A stretch of DNA of 64,000 nucleotides from Symsagittifera roscoffensis (taxonomy: Eukaryota > Xenacoelomorpha > Acoela > Convolutidae): assembly GCF_963678635.1 (NCBI RefSeq), contig NC_087069.1, positions 11,719,186 to 11,783,185 of the forward strand, written 5' to 3'. Each line of letters begins with the position of its first letter. The first letter of the stretch is position 1. The position numbers were made by a program, and so were the translations under genes. Positions 49,201 to 55,043 of the stretch are shown here, one piece after another. The notes beneath the pieces were generated by a model that was given only the letters and a program-made list of their open reading frames with translations, made no database searches and was not told the origin of the DNA.

Positions 49201-52200
49201 AACGTCTCAAAAAATCAGTTATAAAAGCAAATCCCATATATTTCAAAACGCCTCTTTTTATCAAACAGGAATTCTAGGCAAACAAGCTAAGCAAGATATA
49301 CTGAAAAAACAAGGTCAAGCCAATAAGCGAACCCTTGACCTTACTTACGAAACAAAACTTACGAAGTAGTAACAAAGCCGACAATCTTTGAGCAGGCACC
49401 AGTTGAGCCGAAAAAAAATATATATTTTATAAAAAGCCTTTAAAATTTCAACTGGCCCCTAAAAACTGTTATTAACAACGCTTGAAACAGCCACGATACT
49501 TGCTTACAGCACAGAAATCCATGATATGTAAGCCGTAAAAACTTGAGCAGACAAACGAATTTCCGACAATTCAACTTTTACCGAAGTTTTTTTCAAAGGT
49601 CATGTCGGGACTCGAACCCTTTACCTCAGAGTGCAAAAGCAAAAGCGTTACCTCCAGTCTAAGTGAAAAGGAACCTGGAAGTTGTTAAGGTTCAATAATG
49701 AAGCAAGATCATTTATTATAAGAAAAGTTGTTTACGGGAAAAAAAGTTAGGTTCCGGATTACAAGACAAGTTTAAAATTATTACTTTTTTCTTAAACAAA
49801 CTGGGCATAGCCACCTATAGGGGTAGGCTTTAAACAATATGGTCTTTCGGTTAAGCTCATAAATATGGGTCAAAGTCCCCCCTCAGACTCTTTCGAAGGC
49901 TGTAGACAGAGGGGTCCAGAAAAAGAGACTCTAGGGGATTATGCGGGCAAACAGGGTAGTAGGCAGTCTATAAATTGATACCCTTTTTTGAAAATCAGTA
50001 GAAGCTGAGAAAAACCAAAACGTTTTCAACAAATTGGCCGACAATTTCAATTGCAACAATATATAATTGCATCAATAACAGAAAAAAAACAGGTCCTGGT
50101 CAGATTCGAAGATAGGACTTTTGCCGTCCTAGACATATTCGTTACCTCCATGCTACGTTGACCGGCAACACATAGACGTTTCAATTCATTATGAACCAAG
50201 ATACAAGTGATTCTGTCAAACATGTTGATAACCCGAAAAAGTATATTTTACAGTTTGATAACGCTTGCTATTCGAAAACCTAAAGATAACTAGATCCCAG
50301 CTAAAAATGGCGAAATCTGTTTGATATTCTTTAAATTTGTTGTACTGATGCGAGACGAAATGGTAATTTCAAAAATTTGACTTTGCCAAAAACCTTAGTG
50401 GTTTCTCTACTAAAATAAGTGACAAGAACGAATCTCACAACAGATTCTTTCGATTGCACCTTTCATCTCAGATATTAAAAAAAAATTCAAAAAACTCAAA
50501 AACTTGATTTTCCGAAATCCACAACTTTTTTCTGCAAACAGTAGCTAATTGCCGCTTCAGCAAAAAATATACGCAAAGCATGGTTTCTCGATTGAACACT
50601 TAATCTAAGAAGGGCAGGGTTGTTTCCGCTTCGTAAGTTTTGTTGCGTGAGTAAGGAACTTTTCGAGAGCCATGAAATTTTTCAAAGAAATTTGGCAAGC
50701 CAATCAATATTAATCGGCTTTCAACGTATACCCTCATTGTCAGATTTGGCGAGTTAGTGATCGAGAAAAGTCAAAATTTTACAAAGAACGGTCAACAAAT
50801 TAAAAATTTGGCTTTTCGAAAATCAGATCTCTATGAGAGAAATGGACTTATGCAGAAGATACTTATGCACGCTGTTATTTCGATTGAACTCAAAACTCGA
50901 TTTAGTTTCAAACCAAAAAAAAGGGTTAGGGTCCCCACAACAGCCTATAACTTCGTTTGAAAAAACAAGGTCATGCCAATAAGCGAACCCTTGACCTTAC
51001 TTACGAAACAAAACTTACGAAGCAGTAACAAAGCAGACAATTTTTGAGCAGGCGCCAGTTGAGCCGAAAAAAAATATATATATTTTATAAAAAGCCTTTA
51101 AAATTTCAACTGGCCCCTAAAAACTGTTATTAACAACGCTTGAAACAACCACGATACTTGCTTACAGCACAGAAATCCATGATATGGCACCTAAGCCGTA
51201 AAAACTTGAGCAGACAAACGAATGTCCGACAATTCAACTTTTACCGAAGTTTTTTTCAAAGGTCATGTCGGGACTCGAACCCTTTACCTTAGAGTGCAAA
51301 AGCAAATGCGTTACCTCCAGGCTAAGTGAAAAGGAACCTGGAAGTTGTTAAGGTTCAATAATGAAGCAAGATCATTTATTGTAAGAAAAGTTGTTTACGG
51401 GAAAAAAAGTTAAGTTTCGGATTACAAGACAAGTTTAGAACAAAAACAATTTCAACGCAAGCGTTTTCTTGTATCAAATATTCTCCTCTGGTTTTTTAAG
51501 CTTGACATTACAGCCTTTGCCAAATTTTTCGCAATTTTGGTGATTATTTCATGTGCAAAATGAAAGAAAAATGTATTTCCAACTTAAAACGCGGTGTTTC
51601 AGTTTAATTAAATTCGCTGACCGAAAAAGTAGTGACAACAATTGGCCTTAACTAAACAACTATTTTTCAAATTTCGTTACTTTTGGTAGTCAAAAATTTA
51701 TTTTGATTTTTTTTTCTGTCACCTTTTTCCTCACTTTACAATCCAAATTGTACAAAAAATTATTCAACGAAGAAAAACAAATCTAATGTCACGAGACAAG
51801 GTACTACGCATAACAAATTAACCAACACATGAATGAAACTAGCAAACTTTTGAGAACTTTTGTGAGCATTGGTATAGCTAACCTTTTTCATGATAGCTAT
51901 TATCATCGAAAGGGTACATCGTGCCACCTTGGGCTAACCGCAAGTGATCACAAACATGCGCCGGAACCTGAGCATGTCCAGCTACATGAGGGTTATTCGT
52001 GTATTGCTGCTGTTGAGGTCCCGACACTACAAAACTTTCTTGGGTCGACTGGACCACGTCTGGAATTTGGGATTGTTGCAACATCTGGTTGTTTGCATTT
52101 CGGGGACAGTTGTAATTATGCACTTGGCATGGAATCATGTTTGTTTTCTGGGTCGCAACGTTCAGGGACATTGGGTTTTGCTGGGCAGGGGGAACCATAT

Positions 52201-55043
52201 TTGGAAGCGCCTGGGTAGGCACTCTGGGTTGTATTTCAGATCCGTAGATTAACTCATTAGTATCGGTTAGTGAATCGGTTATTGAAGGTGAGTACTCGAG
52301 TAACAGACGGACAATTTGGGTGTTTCCAGCCTTAGTTGCTTCTATGAGTGCGTTGGACCCGTCTTTGAGGCGCACTGAGGGGTCAGCTCCGTGCTCTAGC
52401 AGTAGTTCGACTACATTCTTGTGGTCTCCTGAGCAAGCTAATGACAGTGGTGTGTGGTCTTCGTTTTGACTCAGTCGGTTGACGTCGGCGCCTAGTGAAC
52501 AACCAAAAAATTTATTCGGTATATGTTTTAGCTTACTTTTCATATAAAGATGAGTTTTTTTAAATGTATTTTCTATTTTCTGAGCCCTGTCAAAACCCCT
52601 GAATGGTCAAACTAACCAATTATTTTGTCTACCACTTAGCCTGAAATAGCCGACCAGGTCGCTTCTTACTATCGCCAATCCTATTAAATCTCCACAATGA
52701 GATTGCAAGTTAGGATTGCATGGTTCAGTATAAATGAAAACTCCTTTGAAAATGACAAGTACAAATAACCTCTGCTGACTAGAAACTGCACAGTGCACAC
52801 GTGTCCAGCTCTTGCTGCCTTCATGAGAGGAGTTCTTCCTCCCTCGCTTTCATGTTCCAACTTAGCTCCACAATTCAACAGGATCTCTGCAACCTCATTA
52901 TGTCCATTTTCACATGCAAACGACAACGCCGTATCTCCCCCACCCGTTTCCAAGTGCAGATCAGCCCCGCTATTGATTAGAAACTTCACCAAGTCGACGT
53001 GACCTTGATGCGCTGCTTCCATCAGAGGGGATGAGCCACCTCCGTTGACGTCGGCACCCGCTGTTCCAAGGAGGAATTTGGCGATATTGATGAATCCGTT
53101 GTAGCATGCTAACGTCAAGGCTGTTTCTTGTGTTTCCTCGGTTTGAGCATTAACATTTGCACCTAAGAGTCAAATCAAAATTACCCATGTCTCTATGCTT
53201 GATTGGTGGATATCAATAGTCTTTCAGCTATGGATTTATTAGCTAAAAGACTACATGTATCTTTATTCATTAAGAACACCATATAACATACCACAATTGA
53301 CTAGAAGCATGACCATCGCCTCGTGCCCCTCCCTGGCCGCTTCCATCAACGGCGAATACCCTTCATCGTTTACTTCTTCCAAAGAAGCCCCCTTCTCAAT
53401 TAACAAATTTGCCAGCTGCAGATGCCCCCCACAAGCGGCCAAGGTCAGAGGGGACTCGAAACTCTCGGTCGGCATATTGACCTTGGCGCCATGATCAATC
53501 AGCAACTTTGCTACGTCATAATGACCGTCCATGCATGCTTCCATCAGGGCTGTGTGCATTTCCTCAGTTTGATGGTCTTGGTCTGCTCCTTCTTCCAGGA
53601 GAAACTTGACCATTTCATAATGACCTTTGTAGCACGCTAAGGTTAGTGCACTCTCCTTAAACTCACTGGAGTATGCATTGATTCCGGCACCCCTTTCCAG
53701 GAGTATCCGGGCTATGTCTACCAGGCCATTGCTAGCTGCCTCCATCAGAGGGGTGTGCCCGTTTTCGTTTTGATCTTCGATTCCAGCTCCCCGCTCCAAA
53801 AGCTCTTTGGCAATACTGACATGCCCATTGGCGCATGCATAGTGCAAAGGTGTGTTGCCTAAAACCAGGCTCCACCAAATATTATTCGAAAAAAAAACGA
53901 AACTTGTGCAGATAAAAAGGGCCGAGTATTCGATAGTACTAGAAGAAATATCAATTGCCCAAGTACCAAAAGTTAGCAGGCCAGTCATTTTTTTTTGTTT
54001 TACGCGTGCAAGAAAGTTCCGCTGAACAATTCATATCGGTTCGTACAACAAAAGCTGTTCAACGGAAATTTGCCTAGCAAAAATTTCAATACCATGCCCC
54101 CGCCGTTTAGCACGAAAATCACATTTCTGAAAGATAATAAAAACTATTAAAAAAGATCTTATCAGATTTACCGTTTTCGCTTTGGGCGTTTATATTTGCC
54201 CCGTGCTCAATTAGAACCTTGGCGCAGTCTTCGTGCCCATTGACAACGGATTCCATCAAAGGAGTCAAGTCATTTTTGGGACCCCGTTCATCGACTGAGT
54301 CACGGTTCATGGCGAGCATCACTTGAACAAGATCCAAGTAACCATTTGCACTCGCCAGCGAGAGCAAACATTCTCCTTCCTCTGTTATTTGTGTAAGGTC
54401 TTTGCCTTCAGCCATGAGTTTTTTCAGGCAAGCGTCTGAGGGAATCGAGTCCATGGTTGACATTGAGGAATTCCTATAATTTTGAATTGCACTTAATACT
54501 TCTGGATAAACCAGCGAGACTGTTTGATGTTAGTACATTTGACCTTCGCCCTCTAATTGCAAATCAAGAATGGCAAATCATAAGGACCAATAATATTAAA
54601 CCAATAGTCAGATGTAGCAAAAACTGAACTAACTCGTTTGGAAGTTCATCGCTCCCAATTGAATAGGTGTCGTCGTCACTCCCAACTTCTTCGTCTGTAA
54701 AATCAAAAATAGGATGCATATATTATGTTAATTCATATTGAATATTTATTCGATTTTCACCTGCTGCTGGGTGACTGTTAGGGTTGCGAGGTGTTGATAC
54801 TAAATTTTCCATTTGAGAATCAAAATTTGCAAGAACACGATCGTTGAATTTCTCTCTAAGTCCTTTAGGAATACCTTAAACGAATCAAAAGGCATTCAAC
54901 TTCATAACCAACTTCTCGCAGAACTTAGGTTGTCTAAATTACTGCGGCTTTCCTTGCTGCTGCTTTTTACCTGCTGCTTTCAAAAGTGCATTTTTTGTAG
55001 AGTTTGCATCATCTAGGTTAGCTATTTTAGAATCTTCTGCCAT
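13224..55043 (-). CDS. mask: mask / ANKHD1-ANKRD17 orthologue, whole gene (29 coding exons modelled)
   Basis: A scaffold protein with two ankyrin blocks and one KH domain. In animals MASK/ANKHD1/ANKRD17 acts as a cofactor of Yorkie/YAP in Hippo signalling and in RTK/JAK-STAT and innate signalling. The exons listed separately join in perfect phase: about 9,186 coding bases, 3,061 residues if the 28-nt microexon is real. Approximate layout: N-terminus 1-110; ankyrin block 1 110-665; coiled coil 706-768; Ser/Gln linker to 1260; ankyrin block 2 1262-1610; charged linker; KH 2130-2225; low-complexity tail with the family motif (P)PIGxER near 2670; conserved end TDQQ...W. Human ANKHD1 is about 2,540 residues and fly mask about 4,000, so the length is in range. 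Marker stretches such as HRNVSDYTPLSLAASGGY and RDTALTIAADKGHY leave no doubt about the family. Exon 1 has an acceptor just before its ATG, so a 5'-UTR exon lies upstream. Confidence 0.95.
13338..13372 (-). CDS. mask: mask exon 28 (35 nt)
   Basis: Two bases complete a codon, then TAMTDQQKMHL, ending exactly before GTAAGT. The acceptor is CATCATTAG. It needs one base from the previous exon, which exon 26 (phase 0) cannot supply, so a further small exon of length 3n+1 must lie between them. Confidence 0.8.
13785..14000 (-). repeat. Solo SINE-B copy
   Basis: On the - strand: ACTTGGCCTAGAGGTAACG (A-box-like) followed by a GGGGCTCGAG B-box-like element, matching the SINE-B heads of the intron-7 array. 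Its flank also matches: the motif TTCCCGATTACAAGACA...CGCAAG beside it corresponds to ttccggattacaagaca...cgcaag in the array. Confidence 0.6.
14150..14470 (+). repeat. Interspersed repeat family R, copy 2, with two palindromic repeats next to it
   Basis: Starts CATAGCCAACAGACAGCTGG and carries the CGCTGGAAAGTCTGCAAATTAAAT and GTCGATCATTTTTTTCGTGAC blocks. Two copies of the GAGGCGAAGCTG palindrome follow at 14529-14560 and 14703-14744. All lie in the intron before mask exon 28. Confidence 0.6.
15340..15560 (-). repeat. Solo SINE-A copy
   Basis: The stretch aacaggacctggtcag...gacctttgccgtcc...attcgttacctccag, followed by caattcat...aagtgattctg...gtttgataacgcttgcta, matches the SINE-A parts of the intron-7 array over about 200 bp in the same orientation. 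The B box has decayed (AAAACAGG). Confidence 0.65.
15680..15765 (+). repeat. Interspersed repeat family T, copy 1
   Basis: Shares CAAAAGTxxCAC..., ATTTGCGACTTaG.TTaGAAA and CACTACGCTC.GC..GTGTAA with copies at 29491-29585 and 30871-30975. About 90 bp, non-coding. Confidence 0.55.
16226..16253 (-). CDS. mask: Candidate 28-nt microexon (mask exon 27)
   Basis: Between TTGGGCAG and GTAGGT the - strand reads nine codons (QSASLWFEF) plus one base, exactly the 3n+1 length needed to join exon 26 (phase 0) to exon 28 (one base short). Including it makes the whole coding sequence divisible by three. It is placed by phase only; other 3n+1 segments in this intron could serve. Confidence 0.3.
16393..16884 (-). 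CDS. mask: mask exon 26: Gln/Asn/Met/Gly-rich tail
   Basis: 164 codons, phase 0 at both ends (TTTTCCAG acceptor, ACG|GTGAGA donor). The sequence is low in complexity: QQMVASGNSQHMG, NPNQFFNPINPQ, NMNMNNALGLN, then a more ordered DERSLNLNLAAQHQF. It belongs to the disordered C-terminal part of MASK proteins, where only scattered motifs are conserved. Confidence 0.85.
17125..17627 (-). CDS. mask: mask exon 25: Gln/Ser/Gly-rich tail
   Basis: Begins with two bases that complete Gly, then FSGLTSGNNQHLGPMYSSL..., and ends ...SSQQNMN before a perfect GTAAGT donor. It is rich in Gln, Pro, Gly and Met (GGMGGGMMRHEGG). The preceding ATG-containing open stretch up to 17658 is intronic: the acceptor GCTAG at 17628 gives the phase that matches exon 24. 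Confidence 0.85.
17882..18574 (-). CDS. mask: mask exon 24: Ser-rich tail with APIGFERK motif
   Basis: 230 codons, mostly Ser/Asn/Pro (SSNKQQSSNNSQPGS, SNMSHSVNIPLDTLFNNNSS). Near the end EKKHGPAPIGFERKAP matches the conserved (P)PPIGTERL motif of ANKHD1/ANKRD17. The donor CTGG|GTTAGA avoids the TAG that closes the open frame. One base is left over, joining exon 25. Confidence 0.88.
18915..18986 (-). CDS. mask: mask exon 23 (72 nt)
   Basis: Between TTTTTCAG and GTTTGA the frame gives 23 codons, STGSSSEKINSESKHSGKE and TVEA, with two bases before and one after. It fits exactly between exon 22 (one base left, CAG|GTGAAG donor) and exon 24 (two bases first). It is too short to be found by ORF length alone. 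Confidence 0.8.
19175..19878 (-). CDS. mask: mask exon 22: end of KH domain and Ser/Gly-rich linker
   Basis: Starts with one base completing Arg, then GSAESVKWAEKLIDILIQDP, the third helix of the KH domain (human GGTESTRYAVQLINALIQDP). DITEHIPKN follows, a match to the family's LEDLIPKN. The rest is Ser/Gly/Asn-rich. The open frame continues to a stop at 19155, but a consensus donor CAG|GTGAAG at 19174 gives the right phase for exon 23. Confidence 0.92.
20010..21305. repeat. Large foldback (inverted-repeat) element in mask intron 21
   Basis: The left arm (about 20010-20470) and right arm (about 20600-21305) are reverse complements over many blocks. Examples are AGACTTACCAAT in the left arm against ATTGGTAAGTCT in the right, GGTGGACAAAATT against AATTTTGTCCACTA, TTCCGGATCA against TGATCCGGAA, and CCAGATTTCCAATTTTTTTTCTG against its complement near 21090. 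The loop is about 130 bp. The right arm carries an extra segment of about 150 bp near 20830-20985. There is no transposase frame. It resembles a MITE/foldback element. Confidence 0.75.
21306..22771. other. Remainder of mask intron 21, nothing recognised
   Basis: AT-rich intronic sequence with short open stretches only. A CACCCCCCCTCCCTCCCC tract lies at about 21818. No exon with suitable phase, RNA gene or named repeat was seen. Confidence 0.4.
22772..22990 (-). CDS. mask: mask exon 21: KH domain core with GRQG loop
   Basis: After GTTTAG the frame reads SKKTVVPGSAISRVIGRQGC, NINAIREATCAHIEIDKQ, the first strands and helices of a type I KH domain with the GxxG nucleic-acid-binding loop as GRQG. 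A long charged/Ser insert follows (SGNGGAHSSGSSKADRQLER, ERERGNNSD) before RIVNIR resumes the fold. The donor CATTCG|GTCGGT leaves two bases and joins exon 22 as R-GSAES, exactly as in the family. The open frame beyond (SVKCDLGSFF) is intron. Confidence 0.93.
23536..24000 (-). CDS. mask: mask exon 20: linker into KH domain
   Basis: 154 codons. Mostly Ser/Thr/Asn-rich, then VPLNVNLSPTNGE and the conserved lead-in RRGEEGWKEVTVSRKSL (human KREEGWKEVVRRSKKL). Acceptor CTTCCAG, donor GTGAGT. Two bases are left for exon 21. Confidence 0.92.
24204..24602 (-). CDS. mask: mask exon 19: Ser/Asn/Lys-rich linker
   Basis: 132 codons from TTTTAG|G to AAAAG|GTAAAG: NKKESSVVAQSAAGTPYSPR, RRAKNKTAHHQVTSSN, an Asn run, then GGNWKSKSSASSRSVSGSG. 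The basic KKK|NKK junction matches the Lys-rich patch seen in vertebrate homologues (NRKNKKNK). It would be disordered. Confidence 0.85.
24850..25330 (+). repeat. Interspersed repeat family R, copy 3
   Basis: The best-preserved copy, in mask intron 18. It starts CATAGCCAACAGACAGCTGG, contains TTCGCTGGGAAATCTGAAAA and GAAGTCGATCACGTTTTTCG, and ends CGACCTACATAAGAGTCTGA near 25310. It runs antisense to mask and stops about 20 bases from exon 18. Confidence 0.7.
25352..25535 (-). CDS. mask: mask exon 18: Ser/Asn-rich linker ending in Lys
   Basis: DYDALLGMVDSVSLSSSGNS then RSSNNATQAASSVNSNNHNN and a Ser run, ending SSKKK. Donor GTAAAT leaves two bases for exon 19. The first residues DYDALLG are the most ordered part. 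Confidence 0.85.
25536..26107. other. mask intron 17, nothing recognised
   Basis: 572 bases of AT-rich intron with donor GTATTA at 26107 and acceptor TTTTGCAG. No repeat or ORF of note. Confidence 0.5.
26108..26308 (-). CDS. mask: mask exon 17: linker
   Basis: 66 full codons: ADNSGADRKAEKSQQLSGSG, then GGGSMPSSAAGGIAGRKILK and an acidic end EDTSKDGGDADDET. The acceptor GGAAAAG is purine-rich and atypical, but the phase fits both neighbours. Confidence 0.75.
26620..26788 (-). CDS. mask: mask exon 16: basic then acidic linker after ankyrin block 2
   Basis: CREEKQKEAAARKREKRRLK and KKQQK, then an acidic stretch NESQDEDGMANDKDEEAT. This is the counterpart of the KREKRKEKRKKKKEEQKRK region and the acidic run that follow block 2 in the vertebrate proteins. 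Starts in phase 0 after exon 15. Confidence 0.9.
26990..28040. repeat. Cluster of three family-R copies in mixed orientation
   Basis: A reverse copy (about 26990-27130: TTTCAGATTTCCCAGCGAAA, AGTTTTCTCAAATTAAATC) is followed by forward copies at about 27187-27535 and 27605-28040. Both forward copies include GACCTATAT.A.AGTxTG near the end. The first pair could fold into a hairpin. In mask intron 15. Confidence 0.6.
28220..28350. repeat. Short interspersed repeat, second copy at 30130-30260
   Basis: Both segments share TTTTTATCA/TCATCAC.CCAC.CA, CACTAATT.GAAAAAAAA, and ACTTGCACAG.AACC.G.TATCCTTG in that order. Non-coding, in mask intron 15. Confidence 0.45.
28868..28990 (+). repeat. 30-bp minisatellite, about four copies
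   Basis: Unit TTTCCCGACCAATTTTTGGTACGCCCAAAC-like (30 bases), repeated with few changes and with degenerate ends on both sides. As the period is a multiple of three, it gives an artificial repeated peptide (FPDQFLVRP) in one frame. Confidence 0.8.
29491..29585 (+). repeat. Interspersed repeat family T, copy 2
   Basis: CAAAAGTGTCACC...ATTTGCGACTTGGGTTAGAAA...CACTACGCTCGGCTTGTGTAA. See the copy at 15680. A third copy lies at 30871-30975. Confidence 0.55.
29586..31769. other. Rest of mask intron 15
   Basis: Contains the second copy of the short repeat at 30130-30260, a palindromic GAGGCGAGGCTTCGCTTCGC at 30759-30785 and family T copy 3 at 30871-30975. Otherwise AT-rich with no exon found. A possible stray monomer of the composite element lies near 29041-29180 (CATATCAGATTTAGCTAGTTTTTCGG). 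Confidence 0.45.
31770..31982 (-). CDS. mask: mask exon 15: end of ankyrin block 2
   Basis: 71 codons, phase 0 at both ends: GHVKVLRYLVKKVSQFPGNQ, then ECLRYIATLSDNDLIKRCNQ and AEQANKNATSLLQELDDEK. It is close to the human GHVKVVQYLVKEVNQF and EANKNASILLKELDLEK segments. It finishes the last ankyrin helix and forms the helical cap after it. Confidence 0.95.
32178..32730 (-). CDS. mask: mask exon 14: ankyrin block 2, repeats 5-10
   Basis: 184 codons from R-TGSRLGISPLMLAAMNGH to SCLMAAFRR. It covers six ankyrin repeats, almost identical in pattern to the vertebrate protein (NTALTLACYQGRHEVVSLLL, PPVPASRDTALTIAADKGHY). The invariant TPLxxAAxxGH helix starts are visible. Acceptor TGCTATAG, donor AGG|GTGAGA. 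Confidence 0.96.
33075..33363 (-). CDS. mask: mask exon 13: ankyrin block 2, repeats 2-4
   Basis: FTPLILAASGGHVDVVRLLL, SERTKDTALSLACSGGKEDV and IEHRNVSDYTPLSLAASGGY through GAEINS, with two bases left for the Arg shared with exon 14. These are among the most conserved sequences of the MASK family. Confidence 0.96.
33583..33769 (-). CDS. mask: mask exon 12: start of ankyrin block 2
   Basis: 62 codons: VALALNNGVPTMAMGGRTTV, then VNAQTDSNNDTPLTIAAAAG and IEHKDKKG, the first repeat of block 2 (human ESNHDTALTLACAGGHEELV...IEHRDKKG). Starts in phase 0, one base left. Confidence 0.94.
34010..34329 (-). CDS. mask: mask exon 11: linker
   Basis: 106 codons between CAAATATTTCAG and CAG|GTATAT: a Ser/Thr/Pro part, then YMFRPGDLYPVGATPAGILP, GLTAEQIMALNGQTASNG and a Gln run. 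Joins exon 12 in phase 0. Likely disordered. Confidence 0.88.
34515..34982 (-). CDS. mask: mask exon 10: Gln-rich linker with helical segments
   Basis: 155 codons: EQRKLIELTTTLASAIDNPH, Gln/Ser tracts, then TTFAAAIAASQSSNILSPES, NVLNAAGLIAAVNADPSQRV and DLLNQGYSGDKMIADQQLAA. The LAAVxxR-like helix recalls the LDDLIAAVSTRVP segment of the vertebrate linker. Donor ACCAG|GTTTGG. Confidence 0.88.
35140..35774 (-). CDS. mask: mask exon 9: linker between coiled coil and block 2
   Basis: 211 codons from TTTACAG|C to GAAA|GTAAGT. Composition Ser/Pro/Gly/Asn/Cys: SSKLAPDCQNQLWHQMPAMP, then ANPLAGCNLQKNVGIPKVDN and ALSGLGFDGSLENFDVGNFP, ending in a helix ILEKLKQLPE. It is longer than the ATG-begun frame because the exon starts upstream of that Met. 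Confidence 0.9.
36074..36257 (-). CDS. mask: mask exon 8: coiled coil with Gln/His run
   Basis: EQEIAKNLQKERDELLKKKA, then KLMSEKKEISKNVQQAAKQY, then QLQHHQHHAHQQQQQQQTK. It has the same place and heptad character as human IEELKKNREEQVQKKKKILK. It is not visible as one long ATG frame. Its 5' side is the roughly 15.6-kb repeat-filled intron 7; the phase (one base from exon 7 plus AG gives Glu) still matches. Confidence 0.9.
36280..36322 (+). repeat. Palindromic repeat copy beside mask exon 8
   Basis: ACAGAGGCGAAGTGGAGCTTCGCACTACTTGCGATACAACA-type sequence, the clearest member of the short palindrome family, 23 bases upstream (gene sense) of the exon-8 acceptor. Confidence 0.65.
36996..37180 (-). 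repeat. SINE-A head, unit 1
   Basis: On the - strand GTCAACGTAACATGGAGGTAA (A-box-like) then CTATCTTCGAATCTTACC (B-box-like), ending near a T-run. The part upstream of the head carries TATCAAACTG and AAGCGTTATC marks also seen in the solo copy at 15340-15560. Homologues at 40196, 43333, 47566 and 50088. Confidence 0.65.
38926..39013 (-). repeat. SINE-B head, unit 1
   Basis: On the - strand CTTAGCCTGGAGGTAAAGC (A box) and GGTTTCGAGTCCCGGCATGACC (B box). Sister copies keep GGGTTCGAGTCCCGACATGACC, which fits the Pol III B-box consensus GGTTCGANTCC. The distance between the boxes (about 40 bases) is tRNA-like. Confidence 0.7.
42071..42155 (-). repeat. SINE-B head, unit 2
   Basis: As in unit 1, with GGTTTCGAGTCCCGACATGACC as B box and TTAGCCTGGAGGTAAAGC as A box. 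Followed on the - strand by a short A-run and the CGGTAAAAGTTGAGTTGTCGG spacer mark. Confidence 0.7.
43617..44510 (-). repeat. Internal tandem duplication in unit 3 (first)
   Basis: The segment starting GGTAATTTCAAAAATTTGACT at 43608 and ending TCAACGTATACCCTCAT at 44059 is followed at once by GGTAATTTCAAAAAATTGACT at 44060, and the same roughly 445-bp block repeats to about 44510. The junction TACCCTCATGGTAATTT marks the exchange point. Confidence 0.8.
45440..46395 (-). repeat. Internal tandem duplication in unit 3 (second)
   Basis: A block of about 465 bp running from CAAATCCCATATATTTCAAA (about 45457) through a SINE-B head (45831-45917) repeats from 45921 to about 46390, with a second SINE-B head at 46298-46384. 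It accounts, with the first duplication, for the extra length of unit 3. Confidence 0.8.
49598..49684 (-). repeat. SINE-B head, unit 4
   Basis: B box GGGTTCGAGTCCCGACATGACC and A box TTAGACTGGAGGTAACGC on the - strand. This is among the best-preserved tRNA-like heads of the array. Confidence 0.7.
51261..51347 (-). repeat. SINE-B head, unit 5 (array end)
   Basis: B box GGGTTCGAGTCCCGACATGACC, A box TTAGCCTGGAGGTAACGC. The array ends about 200 bp beyond, near 51550, and ordinary intron resumes to exon 7. Confidence 0.7.
51883..52491 (-). CDS. mask: mask exon 7: last repeats of ankyrin block 1 and linker
   Basis: 202 full codons: GADVNRLSQNEDHTPLSLAC, SVRLKDGSNALIEATKAGNT, then the linker with RVPTQALPNMVPPAQQ, a clear match to human RVPTHTLAMVVPPQEP, and a Gln/Asn-rich end. 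Acceptor TTCACTAG at 52492; donor AAAAAG|GTTAGC. One base is left and joins exon 8 across the array-filled intron. Confidence 0.94.
52770..53162 (-). CDS. mask: mask exon 6: ankyrin block 1, repeats 8-12
   Basis: 130 full codons: GANVNAQTEETQETALTLAC, FLLGTAGADVNGGGSSPLME (the short-finger repeat also present in vertebrates), GGGDTALSFACENGHNEVAE and HESEGGRTPLMKAARAGHVC. Acceptor GACTCTTAG, donor GCAGAG|GTTATT. Confidence 0.96.
53292..53858 (-). CDS. mask: mask exon 5: ankyrin block 1, repeats 3-8
   Basis: 188 full codons beginning NTPLHYACANGHVSIAKELL and running through NENGHTPLMEAASNGLVDIA, SALTLACYKGHYEMVKFLLE, HTALMEACMDGHYDVAKLLI and EEVNDEGYSPLMEAAREGHE. Nearly every position agrees with the MASK family pattern. 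The ATG-begun frame that starts at 53988 is longer, but its first 43 codons are intron: the acceptor GGTTTTAG at 53859 gives the matching phase. Confidence 0.97.
54172..54473 (-). CDS. mask: mask exon 4: ankyrin block 1, repeats 1-2
   Basis: 100 full codons: NSSMSTMDSIPSDACLKKLM, EEGECLLSLASANGYLDLVQ, KNDLTPLMESVVNGHEDCAK and LIEHGANINAQSEN. The first repeat matches human EEGESLLCLACSAGYYELAQ. Acceptor AATTATAG, donor AACG|GTAAAT. Confidence 0.95.
54634..54694 (-). CDS. mask: mask exon 3 (61 nt, acidic)
   Basis: Between GATTTTACAG and GTTAGT: 19 full codons EEVGSDDDTYSIGSDELPN, with two bases before and two after, joining both neighbours in phase. An acidic segment ahead of the ankyrin repeats. 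Confidence 0.85.
54761..54874 (-). CDS. mask: mask exon 2
   Basis: 37 full codons IPKGLREKFNDRVLANFDSQ, MENLVSTPRNPNSHPAA. The acceptor TCGTTTAAG overlaps an in-frame TAA, so the exon must start there; the phase then completes Gly with the last base of exon 1. Donor GCAGCAG|GTGAAA. Confidence 0.8.

Larger units (their letters stand above)
36390..51550 (-). repeat. Tandem array of a roughly 3.1-kb composite repeat filling mask intron 7
   Basis: The same landmarks recur in order. The block gaataaaaattttgagagaaa is at 36532, 39229, 42373 and 46601. SINE-A heads are at 36996, 40196, 43333, 47566 and 50088. SINE-B heads are at 38926, 42071, 45831, 46298, 49598 and 51261. Unit spacing is about 3.14 kb, shorter (2.7 kb) in unit 1 and longer (4.23 kb) in unit 3. 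Each unit has a SINE-A half (about 1.2 kb) and a SINE-B half (about 2.0 kb). Both halves consist of degenerate monomers of about 185 bp with cores such as CGAGGGCCA and ATCTCAGATTTGGGAGAG. The copies are about 95% alike by eye. All tRNA-like heads read in the sense of mask. Confidence 0.9.

Noticed and set aside
38926..51347. Possible true tRNA genes at the SINE heads
   Set aside because: A and B boxes are present, but I found no paired acceptor stem or clear anticodon arm, and the heads are fused to repeat bodies.
36390..51550. CRISPR-like or centromeric array
   Set aside because: The genome is a spliced animal genome, units are kilobases long, and the array sits inside a gene. A centromere is not supported by one intron.
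51829..52218. 129-codon + strand frame and similar frames at 32186-32392, 34419-34676 and 53422-53640
   Set aside because: All lie antisense to ankyrin or linker exons of mask and are shadows of their codon bias.
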